Made by a program: the position numbers and the translations under genes
Shown here: piece by piece, positions 8,355 through 18,527 of the stretch
Numbering within the stretch: the first letter of the stretch is position 1
Layout of the letters: every line of letters starts with the position of its first letter
Assembly: GCF_036226405.1 (NCBI RefSeq)
Contig: NZ_CP108464.1
Span: 8,184,001 to 8,248,000, forward strand
DNA from: Streptomyces sp. NBC_01260
GTDB taxonomy: Bacteria; Actinomycetota; Actinomycetes; Streptomycetales; Streptomycetaceae
Reading direction: 5' to 3'
Length of the DNA: 64,000 bases
The notes under the pieces: model-generated
Database searches by the model: none
Told to the model about the DNA's origin: nothing
The model's input: the letters and a program-made list of their open reading frames with translations, nothing else

Positions 8355-9533
8355 GTGCACCTCGAATACACGCCTGAGCAGCAGCAGTTGCGCACCGAAC
8401 TGCGCACATACTTCGCCGCCCTGGTCCCCGACAACGCCTACGCGCGCTACGCCGACCCCATGGCGCAGAAGCGCTTCTACCGGGAGACCATCCGGCGCCT
8501 GGGCGCCGTCGGCTGGCTCGGCGTCGGCTGGCCCACGGAGTACGGCGGGCGCGGCCTGTCACCGATGGAGCAGTTCATCTTCTTCGACGAGGCCGCGCAG
8601 GCCGGCGTACCGCTGCCGCTGATGGCCCTCAACACCGTCGGCCCGACGATCATGCAGTTCGGCACCGACGAACAGAAGGCCTACTTCCTGCCCAAGGTCC
8701 TCGCCGGGGAGATCGACTTCGCGATCGGCTACAGCGAACCCGACGCGGGCACCGACCTCGCCGCCCTGAAGACCCGGGCGGTACGAGACGGCGACACGTA
8801 CGTGGTCAACGGACAGAAGATCTGGACGACCAACGGCGACACCGCCGACTGGGTCTGGCTCGCCGCCCGTACCGACCCAAAGGCCCCGCCGCACAAGGGC
8901 ATCACCATGCTCCTGGTCCCGACCTCCGACCCCGGCTACTCCTGCACCCTGATCAACACCCTCGCCTCGCACGACACCACCGCCAGCTACTACGAGAACA
9001 TCCGCGTCCCGGTCTCCCGCCGGGTCGGCGAGGAGAACAAGGGCTGGCGGCTCATCACCAACCAGCTCAACCACGAACGCGTCACCCTCGCCGCCCACGG
9101 CACCATGGCTATCCGCGCCCTGCACAACGTCCGCCGCTGGGCCGCCGACACCAAACTCGCCGACGGCCGCCGCGTCATCGACCTCGGCTGGGTCCGCGCC
9201 CGCCTCGCCCGCACCCACACCCGGCTAGACGCCATGAAACTCCTCAACTGGCAGATGGTGTCGGCCGTCCAGCGCAACACCCTCACGCCGCAGGACGCCT
9301 CCGCCGTCAAGGTCTACGGCTCCGAGGCGCGCCGCGACGCCTACGCCTGGCTCATGGAGGTCGTCGGCTCGGCCGGACCGCTCAAGGAGGGCTCGGCCGG
9401 CGCTGTGCTGCACGGCGAACTCGAACGCGGATACCGGTCCGCCGTCATCTTCACGTTCGGCGGGGGGAACAACGAGATCCAGCGGGAAATCATCTCGTGG
9501 ATCGGCCTCGGAATGCCGCGCGTACGGCGCTGA
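8355..9533 (+). CDS. Acyl-CoA dehydrogenase (FadE type)
   Basis: A 392-residue FAD-dependent acyl-CoA dehydrogenase introducing the alpha-beta double bond in acyl-CoA beta-oxidation. Family blocks are GWLGVGWPTEYGGRGLSPME, the flavin-binding SEPDAGTDLAALKTRA stretch, NGQKIWTTNGD and the C-terminal GSEARRDAYAWLMEV helix. GTG 8355 is preceded by TGGAGGGG at 6-8 bases. The sequence style, with YGGRG and ERGYRSAV, is that of the mycobacterial FadE26/FadE28-like enzymes of sterol side-chain degradation, and the KstR-type box upstream supports that, but a general branched-chain or fatty-acyl role is possible. It is monocistronic as far as can be seen. Confidence 0.9.
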   Translation: MHLEYTPEQQQLRTELRTYFAALVPDNAYARYADPMAQKRFYRETIRRLGAVGWLGVGWPTEYGGRGLSPMEQFIFFDEAAQAGVPLPLMALNTVGPTIMQFGTDEQKAYFLPKVLAGEIDFAIGYSEPDAGTDLAALKTRAVRDGDTYVVNGQKIWTTNGDTADWVWLAARTDPKAPPHKGITMLLVPTSDPGYSCTLINTLASHDTTASYYENIRVPVSRRVGEENKGWRLITNQLNHERVTLAAHGTMAIRALHNVRRWAADTKLADGRRVIDLGWVRARLARTHTRLDAMKLLNWQMVSAVQRNTLTPQDASAVKVYGSEARRDAYAWLMEVVGSAGPLKEGSAGAVLHGELERGYRSAVIFTFGGGNNEIQREIISWIGLGMPRVRR

Positions 9534-9838
9534 CCGCGTGTGACGAGGATTTTCGGCCGGCACGGAGGATGGGCAGCTGGCACCGGGCAGAACGCGCCGT
9601 ACTGACAGGTCTGCATCCACTCCCGGCTCAAGTCCTGTCCGGCCTCCGAGGTCGCCTCGATGATCAAGGGCGTGCCGCGGCACTGCACCGGCACGGAAGT
9701 GCACCGGACCTGTCCATCAGGGCGACGGTGCCCGGCCCGCGCACCTTGCCGGGAGAGGCAGCCGTAACCCCGGCGTGACACCCGGGCTCCGGGCCTCGCC
9801 GGTGCCGACGGGCCGTGGGTGCGGCAGCCGTCGGACTT
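9534..9838. other. Intergenic stretch without recognisable gene
   Basis: About 300 bp between the acyl-CoA dehydrogenase and the converging oxidoreductase. Several open frames cross it on both strands but none has a ribosome binding site, codon bias or a recognisable domain. I see only the terminator hairpin at its right edge. Confidence 0.5.
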
Positions 9839-9881
9839 CCGGGCCGCCCACCGGCGGGAGAGCGAACGGCGGGCGGCCCGG
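9839..9881. terminator. Hairpin terminator
   Basis: Perfect 11-bp arms CCGGGCCGCCC (9839-9849) and GGGCGGCCCGG (9871-9881), 10 bp beyond the stop of the minus-strand oxidoreductase gene; probably its terminator. Confidence 0.6.
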
Positions 9882-9891
9882 TCGGGTGCGG

Positions 9892-10827
9892 TCAGGGAGC
9901 GAGCACGACCGTCTTTCCGGGCAGCCGCCCGGCCCCGGCGTCCTCATGCACGGCGGCCAGTTCGGACACCGGGCGGTGGGCGGCGACATGGACCCGGAGC
10001 TTGCCGGCATCCACCTTGGCGACCAGCTCGGTGAGCTGGGCCCCGTCGCTGCGGACCCACAGGCTTGCGCTGCGCACCCCCCGGGCGGGGTCCTCCGGAA
10101 TCGGGCCGGCTGTGCTGGCGGCGACCCCGCCGTCGGCAACGTAGTTCGTCAGCTGCGCGAGCTCCTCCGGGGAGACGCGCACATGGTTCACCACGGCCTG
10201 GAACGGACCGCCCACGGCGGCCGGGCCCGCGGCGAGGGAGAGGGGGCCGACGACCCGGTCCGCGCCGTAGCCCTCAAGGCGGGCGGCGTGCTGCGGCGCG
10301 TCCACAGCGGTGACGTGCGCTCCCGCGTCGACGGCGAGCTGCACCACGAGGCTGCCCACCGCGCCCCCCGCCCCGTTGACCAGGACGGTCTGACCGGGTT
10401 TCAGTTGGGCGAGTTCGAACGCCGTCTGCCAGGCCGCCAGGCCGGTCAGCGGCAGCGCCGCGGCGTCGGCCAGCTGGGTCGTCCGGGGCGCCGGGGCCAG
10501 GGACTCGGCCGGGGCGAGCACGTACTCGGCGGCGCCACCGGCGGAGTCGAGGGGCAGCATCGCCACGACCCGGTCGCCGACCTCCAGGCCCTCTATGTCC
10601 GCGCCGAGTTCAGCGACGGTGCCCGCCAGGTCGATCCCCGGCACGTACGGGAGAGTGATCGGGATCATCTCGGCCAGGACACCGGCCCGGATGTGGTCGT
10701 CGACCGGGTTGAACGATGTGGCCGCCACCCGCACCAGCACCTGCCCGGTGCCGGGGACCGGACGGTCGACGTCCTCGTAGCGCAGGACCTCGCTGCTGCC
10801 GAACTCATGGAAACGCATTGCCTTCAT
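9892..10827 (-). CDS. NADP-dependent quinone oxidoreductase-like MDR protein
   Basis: A 311-residue medium-chain dehydrogenase/reductase without catalytic zinc. Motifs are the N-terminal MKAMRFHEFGSSEVLRYEDV, the FNPVDDHIRAG block, YVPGIDLAGTV and the nucleotide-binding LVNGAGGAVGSLVVQLA Rossmann turn near residue 150. Such enzymes reduce quinones or alpha,beta-unsaturated carbonyls with NADPH. ATG 10827 follows a GGAGGAAAG-type ribosome binding site. It lies 79 bp downstream of the dioxygenase-like gene on the same strand, so the two may be one MarR-controlled operon acting on an electrophile or aromatic compound; that link is inferred. Confidence 0.88.
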   Translation of the reverse strand: MKAMRFHEFGSSEVLRYEDVDRPVPGTGQVLVRVAATSFNPVDDHIRAGVLAEMIPITLPYVPGIDLAGTVAELGADIEGLEVGDRVVAMLPLDSAGGAAEYVLAPAESLAPAPRTTQLADAAALPLTGLAAWQTAFELAQLKPGQTVLVNGAGGAVGSLVVQLAVDAGAHVTAVDAPQHAARLEGYGADRVVGPLSLAAGPAAVGGPFQAVVNHVRVSPEELAQLTNYVADGGVAASTAGPIPEDPARGVRSASLWVRSDGAQLTELVAKVDAGKLRVHVAAHRPVSELAAVHEDAGAGRLPGKTVVLAP

Positions 10828-10906
10828 GGCACTTTCCTCCAGGGTGATTGATGTCGTCGCCGACGGATGAGGCGATCAGGCGGGAAGGTGAAGCACCTCG
10901 GGGCGC

Positions 10907-11821
10907 TCAGGTCAGCCGCACCGACCGGGTGGAGTTGCCCATCACCATGCGGTTGATGGCACTCACGGCGCTGCCGGGGTCATCGGCGGCGCCGACGGCG
11001 AGCAGCAGCGGGACGAAGTGGTCAGCCGTCGGATGGGCGACCGTGGCACCGGGCGCCTTGTTGCGGTAGTCGGTGAGGGCGTCGGCGTCGCCCCGGGTGA
11101 GGGCGTCAACAGCCCATTCGTCGAAGGCCGTGGTGTCGGCGGCGAGCTCCGGCCGGCGGAAGACGGCGAAGCTGTGCGTCATGAAGCCCGAGCCGAGAAC
11201 GAGGATGCCCTCTTCGCGCAGGGGCCGCAGGCGTGTCCCGAGCTGGAGCAGAGCGCTGGGGTCGAGGCTGGGCATCGACAGCTGCACGACCGGGACATCG
11301 GCCGCGGGGTACATGGCCATGAGCGGGATGAAGGCGCCGTGGTCGAGGCCGCGGTCGGCGAACTCGTGCACCGGCGTCCGGCCCAGCAGGCCCGTGAGTC
11401 GCCGAGCCAGGTCGCCGGCGTCCGGGGTCGCGTAGGGAAGGGTCTTGTAACGGGGGTGGAAGCCGCTGAAATCGTAGTGGAGCGGGGCGCCGGCCGAGGC
11501 TCGGGACATCGCGGCCGGTGCCCGTTCCCAGTGGGCCGAGACGACGACGGCGGCCCGGGGTTTGGGCATCGACCGGGCCCAGTCGAAGAGGTCGTTGAGC
11601 CACTGCGGATCGTCGAGGGTGAACGGGGCACCGTGGCTGACGAAGAGGCTGGGCAGGGAACCGTCGGAGGGGTTCCACACCCGATGCTCGCGCGCCTGTG
11701 GCAGGACCCGGGCAAGGAGGTCGTCATATGCCGCGGCTGGTGTGCGCGACGGGAAGGGGGAAGTCAGGCCGTCAGGGGAGGTCCGGCTGCTCGTGGTGGT
11801 CGTCGAAATCAGCTCCTTCAC
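10907..11821 (-). CDS. LigB/DODA-type extradiol dioxygenase (4,5-DOPA dioxygenase-like)
   Basis: A 304-residue non-haem iron or zinc enzyme of the class III extradiol ring-cleavage dioxygenase family (YgiD/DODA). Metal-ligand histidines appear in SLFVSHGAP, VVSAHWE and LDHGAFIPL, and GSGFMTHSF is the late conserved block. Substrates in the family are catechols such as L-DOPA; the actual substrate is unknown. The start is uncertain: GTG 11821 and TTG 11833 are both possible, both inside the operator at 11820-11835, and either gives about 50 residues before the family core. The operator would then overlap the start codon, so repressor binding would block initiation directly. Divergent from the MarR gene. 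Confidence 0.85.
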   Translation of the reverse strand: MKELISTTTTSSRTSPDGLTSPFPSRTPAAAYDDLLARVLPQAREHRVWNPSDGSLPSLFVSHGAPFTLDDPQWLNDLFDWARSMPKPRAAVVVSAHWERAPAAMSRASAGAPLHYDFSGFHPRYKTLPYATPDAGDLARRLTGLLGRTPVHEFADRGLDHGAFIPLMAMYPAADVPVVQLSMPSLDPSALLQLGTRLRPLREEGILVLGSGFMTHSFAVFRRPELAADTTAFDEWAVDALTRGDADALTDYRNKAPGATVAHPTADHFVPLLLAVGAADDPGSAVSAINRMVMGNSTRSVRLT

Positions 11822-11857
11822 TTGCCCCGGCAAGTATTTTTACTTGCCGGGGCAAGT
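11820..11857. promoter_or_regulatory. Paired MarR operators, dioxygenase side
   Basis: Two 16-bp palindromes, ACTTGCC-CC-GGCAAGT (11820-11835) and ACTTGCC-GG-GGCAAGT (11842-11857), each with perfect 7-bp arms. Their centres are 22 bp apart, two helical turns, so two dimers would sit on the same face. They cover the start of the dioxygenase-like gene. Confidence 0.8.
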
Positions 11858-11876
11858 CGAAAGGTAGCCCGCCAAG

Positions 11877-11914
11877 GGTTGCCTGGGCAAGTGACGTGAG
11901 TTGCCCGGGCAAGT
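11877..11914. promoter_or_regulatory. Paired MarR operators, regulator side
   Basis: Two further copies of the same palindrome, TTGCC-TG-GGCAA (within 11877-11892) and TTGCC-CG-GGCAA (within 11899-11914), again 22 bp centre to centre. They end 12 bp before the MarR start at 11927, implying autoregulation. The arms are shorter than in the other pair, suggesting weaker binding. Confidence 0.8.
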
Positions 11915-11926
11915 ATGATGGGGCTT

Positions 11927-12400
11927 ATGGACACCCAGTCACCCTGGCTCGACGACGACCAGCAGGACCTGTGGCAGGCGCTGCTCACGGTCGTCATCGC
12001 CCTCCCGGCGGCCCTCGACCGCCAGCTGCAGCGAGACGCCGGCATCTCCAACTTCGAGTACGGGGTGCTGGCCCAGCTGTCCATGGCCGACGAGGCCACG
12101 ATGCGGCTCAGCGAACTGGCCAGGGTCTGCGACAGCACCCAGCCCCGCCTGTCGAAGGTGATGGACCGCTTCGAAGCCCGCGACTGGGTCGCCCGCCGAC
12201 CCGACCCCAGCGACGGTCGATACACCCTCGCTGCCCTGACCGACGCCGGTCGGCAGAAGCTCGTCGAGAGCGCACCGGAGCACGTCGCGCAGGTGAAGCG
12301 GCTCGTGTTCGATCCGCTCAGCGCCGCCCAGCGCCGCCACCTCGGGGCCGCACTCACCCACATCGCCGCTACCGTGCGCCGGGAAGCCGAAGGAGGCTGA
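11927..12400 (+). CDS. MarR family transcriptional regulator
   Basis: A 157-residue winged-helix repressor. The helix-turn-helix is at residues about 55-85 (MRLSELARVCDSTQPRLSKV), the wing contains RPDPSDGRYTLAALTDAG, and the flanking helices form the dimer interface. ATG 11927 is preferred (MDTQSPWLDDDQQDL); ATGs at 11915 and 11918 in or near the frame would sit against the operator. It almost certainly binds the four palindromes in the 11820-11914 interval and controls both itself and the divergent dioxygenase/oxidoreductase pair. The ligand is unknown; aromatic or phenolic compounds are typical for the family. Confidence 0.92.
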   Translation: MDTQSPWLDDDQQDLWQALLTVVIALPAALDRQLQRDAGISNFEYGVLAQLSMADEATMRLSELARVCDSTQPRLSKVMDRFEARDWVARRPDPSDGRYTLAALTDAGRQKLVESAPEHVAQVKRLVFDPLSAAQRRHLGAALTHIAATVRREAEGG

Positions 12401-12600
12401 GCGCCGACCTCGGGAGGGGGCTTCCGGTCAGCTCCGCGACGCCAGTGATGCGGTGCATGGCGAAGGTGTGGACCTCGTCGGAGGTGGCGGTACGCCGTGG
12501 CGAAACCGCGCTCCACCCGGATCGGGGCGGTGGCACGCCGGCCGGCGTTGCCCTCGGTGCCGACGAAGCCGATCCTCACCGCGCCGTCGGCGCCGAGGGC

Positions 12601-12780
12601 ATCCGTCCGGGGCAGGGTGAGGGCCTCGGCCGCGGGGGAGCAGCCCGTCTCGACCGCGAGCTGTTCAACGTCACCAAGCTGGTCGAGTGCGGCTACGACG
12701 ACGCGCACCGCCCCGCCGTTCCCTTGATCGCGACCTACTCGGGCGCGCCGGGCAAGGCCGGCAAGGCGCTCGAGGAGGCG
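12601..12780 (+). pseudogene. Relic of an S8 (subtilisin-like) protease propeptide
   Basis: One frame reads RLDRELFNVTKLVECGYDDA followed by HRPAVPLIATYSG, which closely resembles the propeptide end of secreted Streptomyces S8 peptidases (pattern LFNVT.LV..GYDDA....PLI). No signal peptide, catalytic Asp-His-Ser domain or start codon with a ribosome binding site is present on either side. I read it as a decayed fragment, not a gene. Confidence 0.45.
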
Positions 12781-12830
12781 GCGCCTGCCACGCCATTGTC
12801 AAGGATCCCGGATCGTGCCGTCCGGAGCCG

Positions 12831-13109
12831 TTGACCTTCCTCCGGTACGACCTGGACCTGGGGCTGGACAACACGGCACAGATCCTCGGCCTGTCGCTGA
12901 CCGGCCTCACCGACCACGCGATCGCCACCCTGCCGCGCACTTCGCTGCGAACGGTGCAGCGCCGGATCCGGCACCTGATGGACACAGCAGAAGTGCGGAA
13001 TCGCATACAGCCGGGCTTCCATGCGGCACGGCTGGGCTGGCTCGAAGCTCCGTCGTCGTCGGACCAGCGGACCGAAGCGGTCGGCCGCGCCTGCGCGGAC
13101 ATCATCTGA
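12831..13109 (+). pseudogene. Relic of a LuxR-type helix-turn-helix regulator
   Basis: About 92 codons encode a recognisable C-terminal HTH: GLTDHAIATLPRTSLRTVQR, then RIRHLMDTAEVRNRIQPGFH. This matches the usual GLTD.AIAR.LG.S.RTVQRR..RLM...GVRNR.Q.G..A...GWL of actinobacterial regulators. The expected REREVL...LA part is corrupted (RYDLDLGLDNTAQILGL) and there is no sensor domain or plausible start, so only the tail of a larger regulator remains. It lies just after the protease relic in a different frame, suggesting several deletions here. Confidence 0.55.
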
Positions 13110-13538
13110 CAGTCGCCGAAATCCACCACGGTGGTCCTCCGGCCGCCCGATCCGCCGCCGGACCTGCTCACACACGAAGCCGGAGGTGATCCCGGACGGC
13201 CGGTCCGCTGCGCACCACATCCGTCGATCCCGCACCAGAGGAACGTACTTTCAGGGAGACGTCGCGGCCCGATCGGACTCGCTACGTTCTGTGCTACCGA
13301 GACCATGCAGGTCAGCCTGCCTGAGCACCGCTCAGTCCGGCACCAGAACCGCGTCCGGGCCCTCACGGACAATCGTGCCCATTTCATCTGTTACCAACTG
13401 CGGACAAGAATTGGGTGAACAACTCCGGCCCGAGTGCCGTCTCACGGGGTGCACTGAACAGCAGATCCGGCCGGACGTCCTGCGGGAGCAGTCCCAGGCG
13501 CAGGTGCCGCATCCCGATATCCCATGGAGGCTTCGATC
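13110..13538. other. Intergenic region, no gene seen
   Basis: About 430 bp between the regulator relic and the lipoprotein gene, locally less GC-rich than its surroundings around 13370-13410. No frame has coding bias plus a ribosome binding site. It must hold the promoter of the lipoprotein gene, but I cannot place one with confidence. Confidence 0.45.
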
Positions 13539-14258
13539 ATGACCACTCGCCGTGCCGCCCGTGCCGCCCGTGCCGCCCGTACCGCCGGTCTGGTGGCCGT
13601 CGCCGCCGCTGCGGCACTCTCGCTGACCGCCTGCCAGAGCGGGGGCAACGCCGCAGCCGCCGGCTCGGGGCAGAACGTCTCCGGCTCCGCCTCCCTCTCC
13701 ACCGGCAACGGTGGCGCGCCCAGCGGCGCCGAGACCGGCTCGGGCAAGGCCAGGACCAGCGCCGAACAGGTCCGCAGCAGCGTGCATACCGGGACGCCCG
13801 CCGCACATCGCGCCAGCGCACCGGCCGTGACGGTCAAGGCGGCGTCCCCGGTTCGAACCCAGACCCTGGCCGACGGCAGCAAGGCCGAGATCTACGAGCT
13901 CGGTGAACAGCACTACCGCCTCAAGATCGTCAGCCGGGGTTCGGTTCTGGCCACGCTGGAGACGAAGGGGCACGACGCCGGGCTCGACGCCAACGACATG
14001 TTCGTCGTACTCACGCTGGGTGGCGAGGTCCATTCCTGGATGGGAGGTGGACACTCCGGACCGGGGACCTTCAAGCTCGCGGGCGGTTGGACGGCGAAGG
14101 TCACCAAGATCGGCGAACTGAGGTACCGCGCGCAGATCCTCGGCAACGAGGGCGCGGTGGAGGCCACGCTGGAGACGAAGGGGCACGATGTCGGGCTCGA
14201 CGCCAACGCCGTATACATCGTGCTCAGCGCCGGCGGTGTGATCAGCTCCCACGGGTAG
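13539..14258 (+). CDS. Lipoprotein with duplicated C-terminal repeat
   Basis: A 239-residue exported lipoprotein. The signal peptide has an Arg/Ala-rich start encoded by a 9-base tandem repeat (GTGCCGCCC, 13552-13587), a hydrophobic core and lipobox LTAC. After a low-complexity Gly/Ser linker the C-terminal half holds two homologous units of about 45 residues, each containing YRxxI, xATLETKGHDxGLDAN and VLxxGGxxxS (residues about 130-180 and 193-238). ATG 13539 follows GGAGG at 8 bases. The function is unknown. The near-identical ATLETKGHD blocks in the two units point to recent duplication or strong constraint. Confidence 0.8.
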   Translation: MTTRRAARAARAARTAGLVAVAAAAALSLTACQSGGNAAAAGSGQNVSGSASLSTGNGGAPSGAETGSGKARTSAEQVRSSVHTGTPAAHRASAPAVTVKAASPVRTQTLADGSKAEIYELGEQHYRLKIVSRGSVLATLETKGHDAGLDANDMFVVLTLGGEVHSWMGGGHSGPGTFKLAGGWTAKVTKIGELRYRAQILGNEGAVEATLETKGHDVGLDANAVYIVLSAGGVISSHG

Positions 14259-14510
14259 GCGCCTGCCCGGCCGCGCAGCGGCCTCACCCCGGGCCGGGCC
14301 GGACCGAGACCGGCTCAGGCGATCCAGTACAGCGAGGGCCCGCTGATCCGGCGTGGTCGGCAGACACTCCCACCGCCCTGCGAAAAGGCTTCGGCCGCGT
14401 GGGCGGGGGGCGATACTGGTCGTGACAGTCGTCCGCCGCCGGGACGGCCCCCGATGCGGGCCCGGCCGGCGGGGGCGCACCTTTGTCGATGTCTCCGAGG
14501 GGAGCCGTTC

Positions 14511-15134
14511 ATGACCACGGCGAAAGACCTGTTCACCATCGCCATGGACCCTGGGCTGAAGCATTCCGTGGGACAGGGTGACCTGTCGCTCGCACTCGCG
14601 GGAGCCGAGCTGATCGATCTCATCGGTGCGGGAGCGGTCGCCGTGGACGGCGACCGCATCGTGCCGGGTGCACCGGTGGCGCCGGACGATCGGCTCATGG
14701 GCGAGGCTGCGGAAGGGCTCACCCGGCAGGCGCCCTACGAGCGGATCGAGGACTGGCTGTGGCGCCGGGGCCGAGACCTCTCGGCCGCGTACCAGGCCGC
14801 CCTGGAGGAGGACGGTGAGCTGACGCACAAGCGAAGCGGCCGGCTGTCCTTCGGTCCGGAACGGATGGAAGCGACCGACACACCCGCGCGCCGCCGGGCA
14901 GTCGACCGCTGGGAGGAGCAGGAACCCGTCCTGACCGCCCTCGCCTCGGTCGTGGGCATCGACGGCGAACGATCCGACGATGAGCCCGGCTTCGATGACG
15001 AGCCCGGCTTCGATGACGAGGCGGTGACGACCGTGGTGGCGATCGTCCATGACGCGGTGATGGAGCTGGAGGCCGTACGCCAGAGGCGGTCCATCGAGAA
15101 CGCGGCCTTCGCCAATCTCTGGCGTGGACCGTGA
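14511..15134 (+). CDS. GPP34 family (GOLPH3-like) phosphoprotein
   Basis: A 207-residue bacterial homologue of GOLPH3/Vps74, a family that binds phosphoinositides in eukaryotes; in actinobacteria the role is unknown. Visible are the N-terminal DLSLALAGAELIDLIGAGAV segment, the conserved basic LWRRGRDLSAAYQAALEEDG region and the C-terminal helices (VTTVVAIVHDAVMELEAVRQ). An 18-base tandem repeat at 14975-15019 encodes DDEPGF-DDEPGF-DDE, an acidic insertion before the last helix. ATG 14511 follows GAGGGGAG. Its end lies 139 bp before the DUF2236 gene on the same strand. Confidence 0.85.
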   Translation: MTTAKDLFTIAMDPGLKHSVGQGDLSLALAGAELIDLIGAGAVAVDGDRIVPGAPVAPDDRLMGEAAEGLTRQAPYERIEDWLWRRGRDLSAAYQAALEEDGELTHKRSGRLSFGPERMEATDTPARRRAVDRWEEQEPVLTALASVVGIDGERSDDEPGFDDEPGFDDEAVTTVVAIVHDAVMELEAVRQRRSIENAAFANLWRGP

Positions 15135-15273
15135 GCCGGGTGCGGGTGCGCGGTCGAGTCCGACAGTGGAGGTGAACGGCCGCCCGGCTGCCGGAGATGG
15201 CGGAGTTCCGGTTCGCCGTGGTCGCAGCGTGTGGAAGCCGGTGCTGCGGTACGGGAGAGGGAGGCGCGACTGC

Positions 15274-16164
15274 ATGGCGGAAGCCGACCCGGGGCTCTTC
15301 GGGCCCGAATCGGTCACCTGGCAGATGCACGGCGACCCGATGATGTGGGTGGCAGGGGTGCGCGCCCTGTACCTCCAGGCGCTGCACCCGCGCGCGGTGC
15401 GCGGCGTCATGCAGGTTTCCGACTTCCGTAAGGACGCCTGGGGCCGGCTGATGCGCACGGCCGGCTTCGTCGGAACCATCACCTACGGCACCACCGAAGC
15501 CGCCGAGAAGGCGGGCGCCCGGGTCCGCAGGATCCACCGGCTCCTCAAGGTCACCGACCCGCGCACCGGCGAGACATACGGCGTCGACGACCCCGCGCTG
15601 CTGCTGTGGGTCCACTGCGCCGAGGCCGACTCCTACCTCCAGGTCGAACGGCGCTCCGGCTTCCCGCTCACCGACGCGCAGGCGGACCGGTACATCGACG
15701 AACACCGCCGCAGTGCCCGGCTCGTCGGCCTCGATCCGGCCGGCGTACCCGCGACCACCGCACAGCTGGCCGCCTACTTCGAGCGGATACGGCCCCAACT
15801 GGCCTCCTCGCCCGATGCGCTGGACGTCGACGACTTCCTGCGGAAGCCACCGGTCCACCCCCTGCTGGTGCCTGCGCGCGCCCTGCTGTGGCGGCGCGTC
15901 GCGACGCTCGCCTACGAGTCGCTGCCCCCGTACGCCCACGAGCTGTACGGCAGGCCCGCACCGCCGGCCGCCACCGTCGACCGCCGTCTGCGCACCACGG
16001 GAACCCTCCTGCGGGGCATTCCGTCGCGGCTGCGCTGGCAGCTGCCGCCGGGTCATATCCTGAAGGCGATGGCGCGTCTGGGGCCCGGCAGCCGCCCCGA
16101 CCCGTACAAACTGAAGAGGCAGGCGGCCATACTGGACGGGCCGGGGAGGGCGCAGCAACAGTAG
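15274..16164 (+). CDS. DUF2236 oxygenase family protein (MpaB/latex-clearing-like)
   Basis: A 296-residue protein of the DUF2236 family, related to ER-bound oxygenase MpaB and rubber oxygenase Lcp, whose members bind b-type haem. Motifs seen are the early W-MHGDPMMW, the LQALHPRAVRGVM segment, FVGTITYGTTEAA and the WVHCAEADSYL block containing the candidate haem ligand His. ATG 15274 is chosen because GGGAGG lies 9 bases upstream; the frame is open further up to 15124. It ends 6 bp before the kinase start and is likely co-transcribed with it. The substrate is unknown. Confidence 0.85.
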   Translation: MAEADPGLFGPESVTWQMHGDPMMWVAGVRALYLQALHPRAVRGVMQVSDFRKDAWGRLMRTAGFVGTITYGTTEAAEKAGARVRRIHRLLKVTDPRTGETYGVDDPALLLWVHCAEADSYLQVERRSGFPLTDAQADRYIDEHRRSARLVGLDPAGVPATTAQLAAYFERIRPQLASSPDALDVDDFLRKPPVHPLLVPARALLWRRVATLAYESLPPYAHELYGRPAPPAATVDRRLRTTGTLLRGIPSRLRWQLPPGHILKAMARLGPGSRPDPYKLKRQAAILDGPGRAQQQ

Positions 16165-16169
16165 GCGGA

Positions 16170-18470
<2,301 letters not shown>

Positions 18471-18527
18471 CCGGCGCACCCCGGCACCGGCTCTGGCCAG
18501 GGGCCGTCGTCCGTGTTACCAAGAGCC

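Noticed and set aside
9341..9781. A 146-codon minus-strand frame downstream of the acyl-CoA dehydrogenase
   Set aside because: Half of it is antisense to the dehydrogenase; the rest has no ribosome binding site, family match or codon bias.
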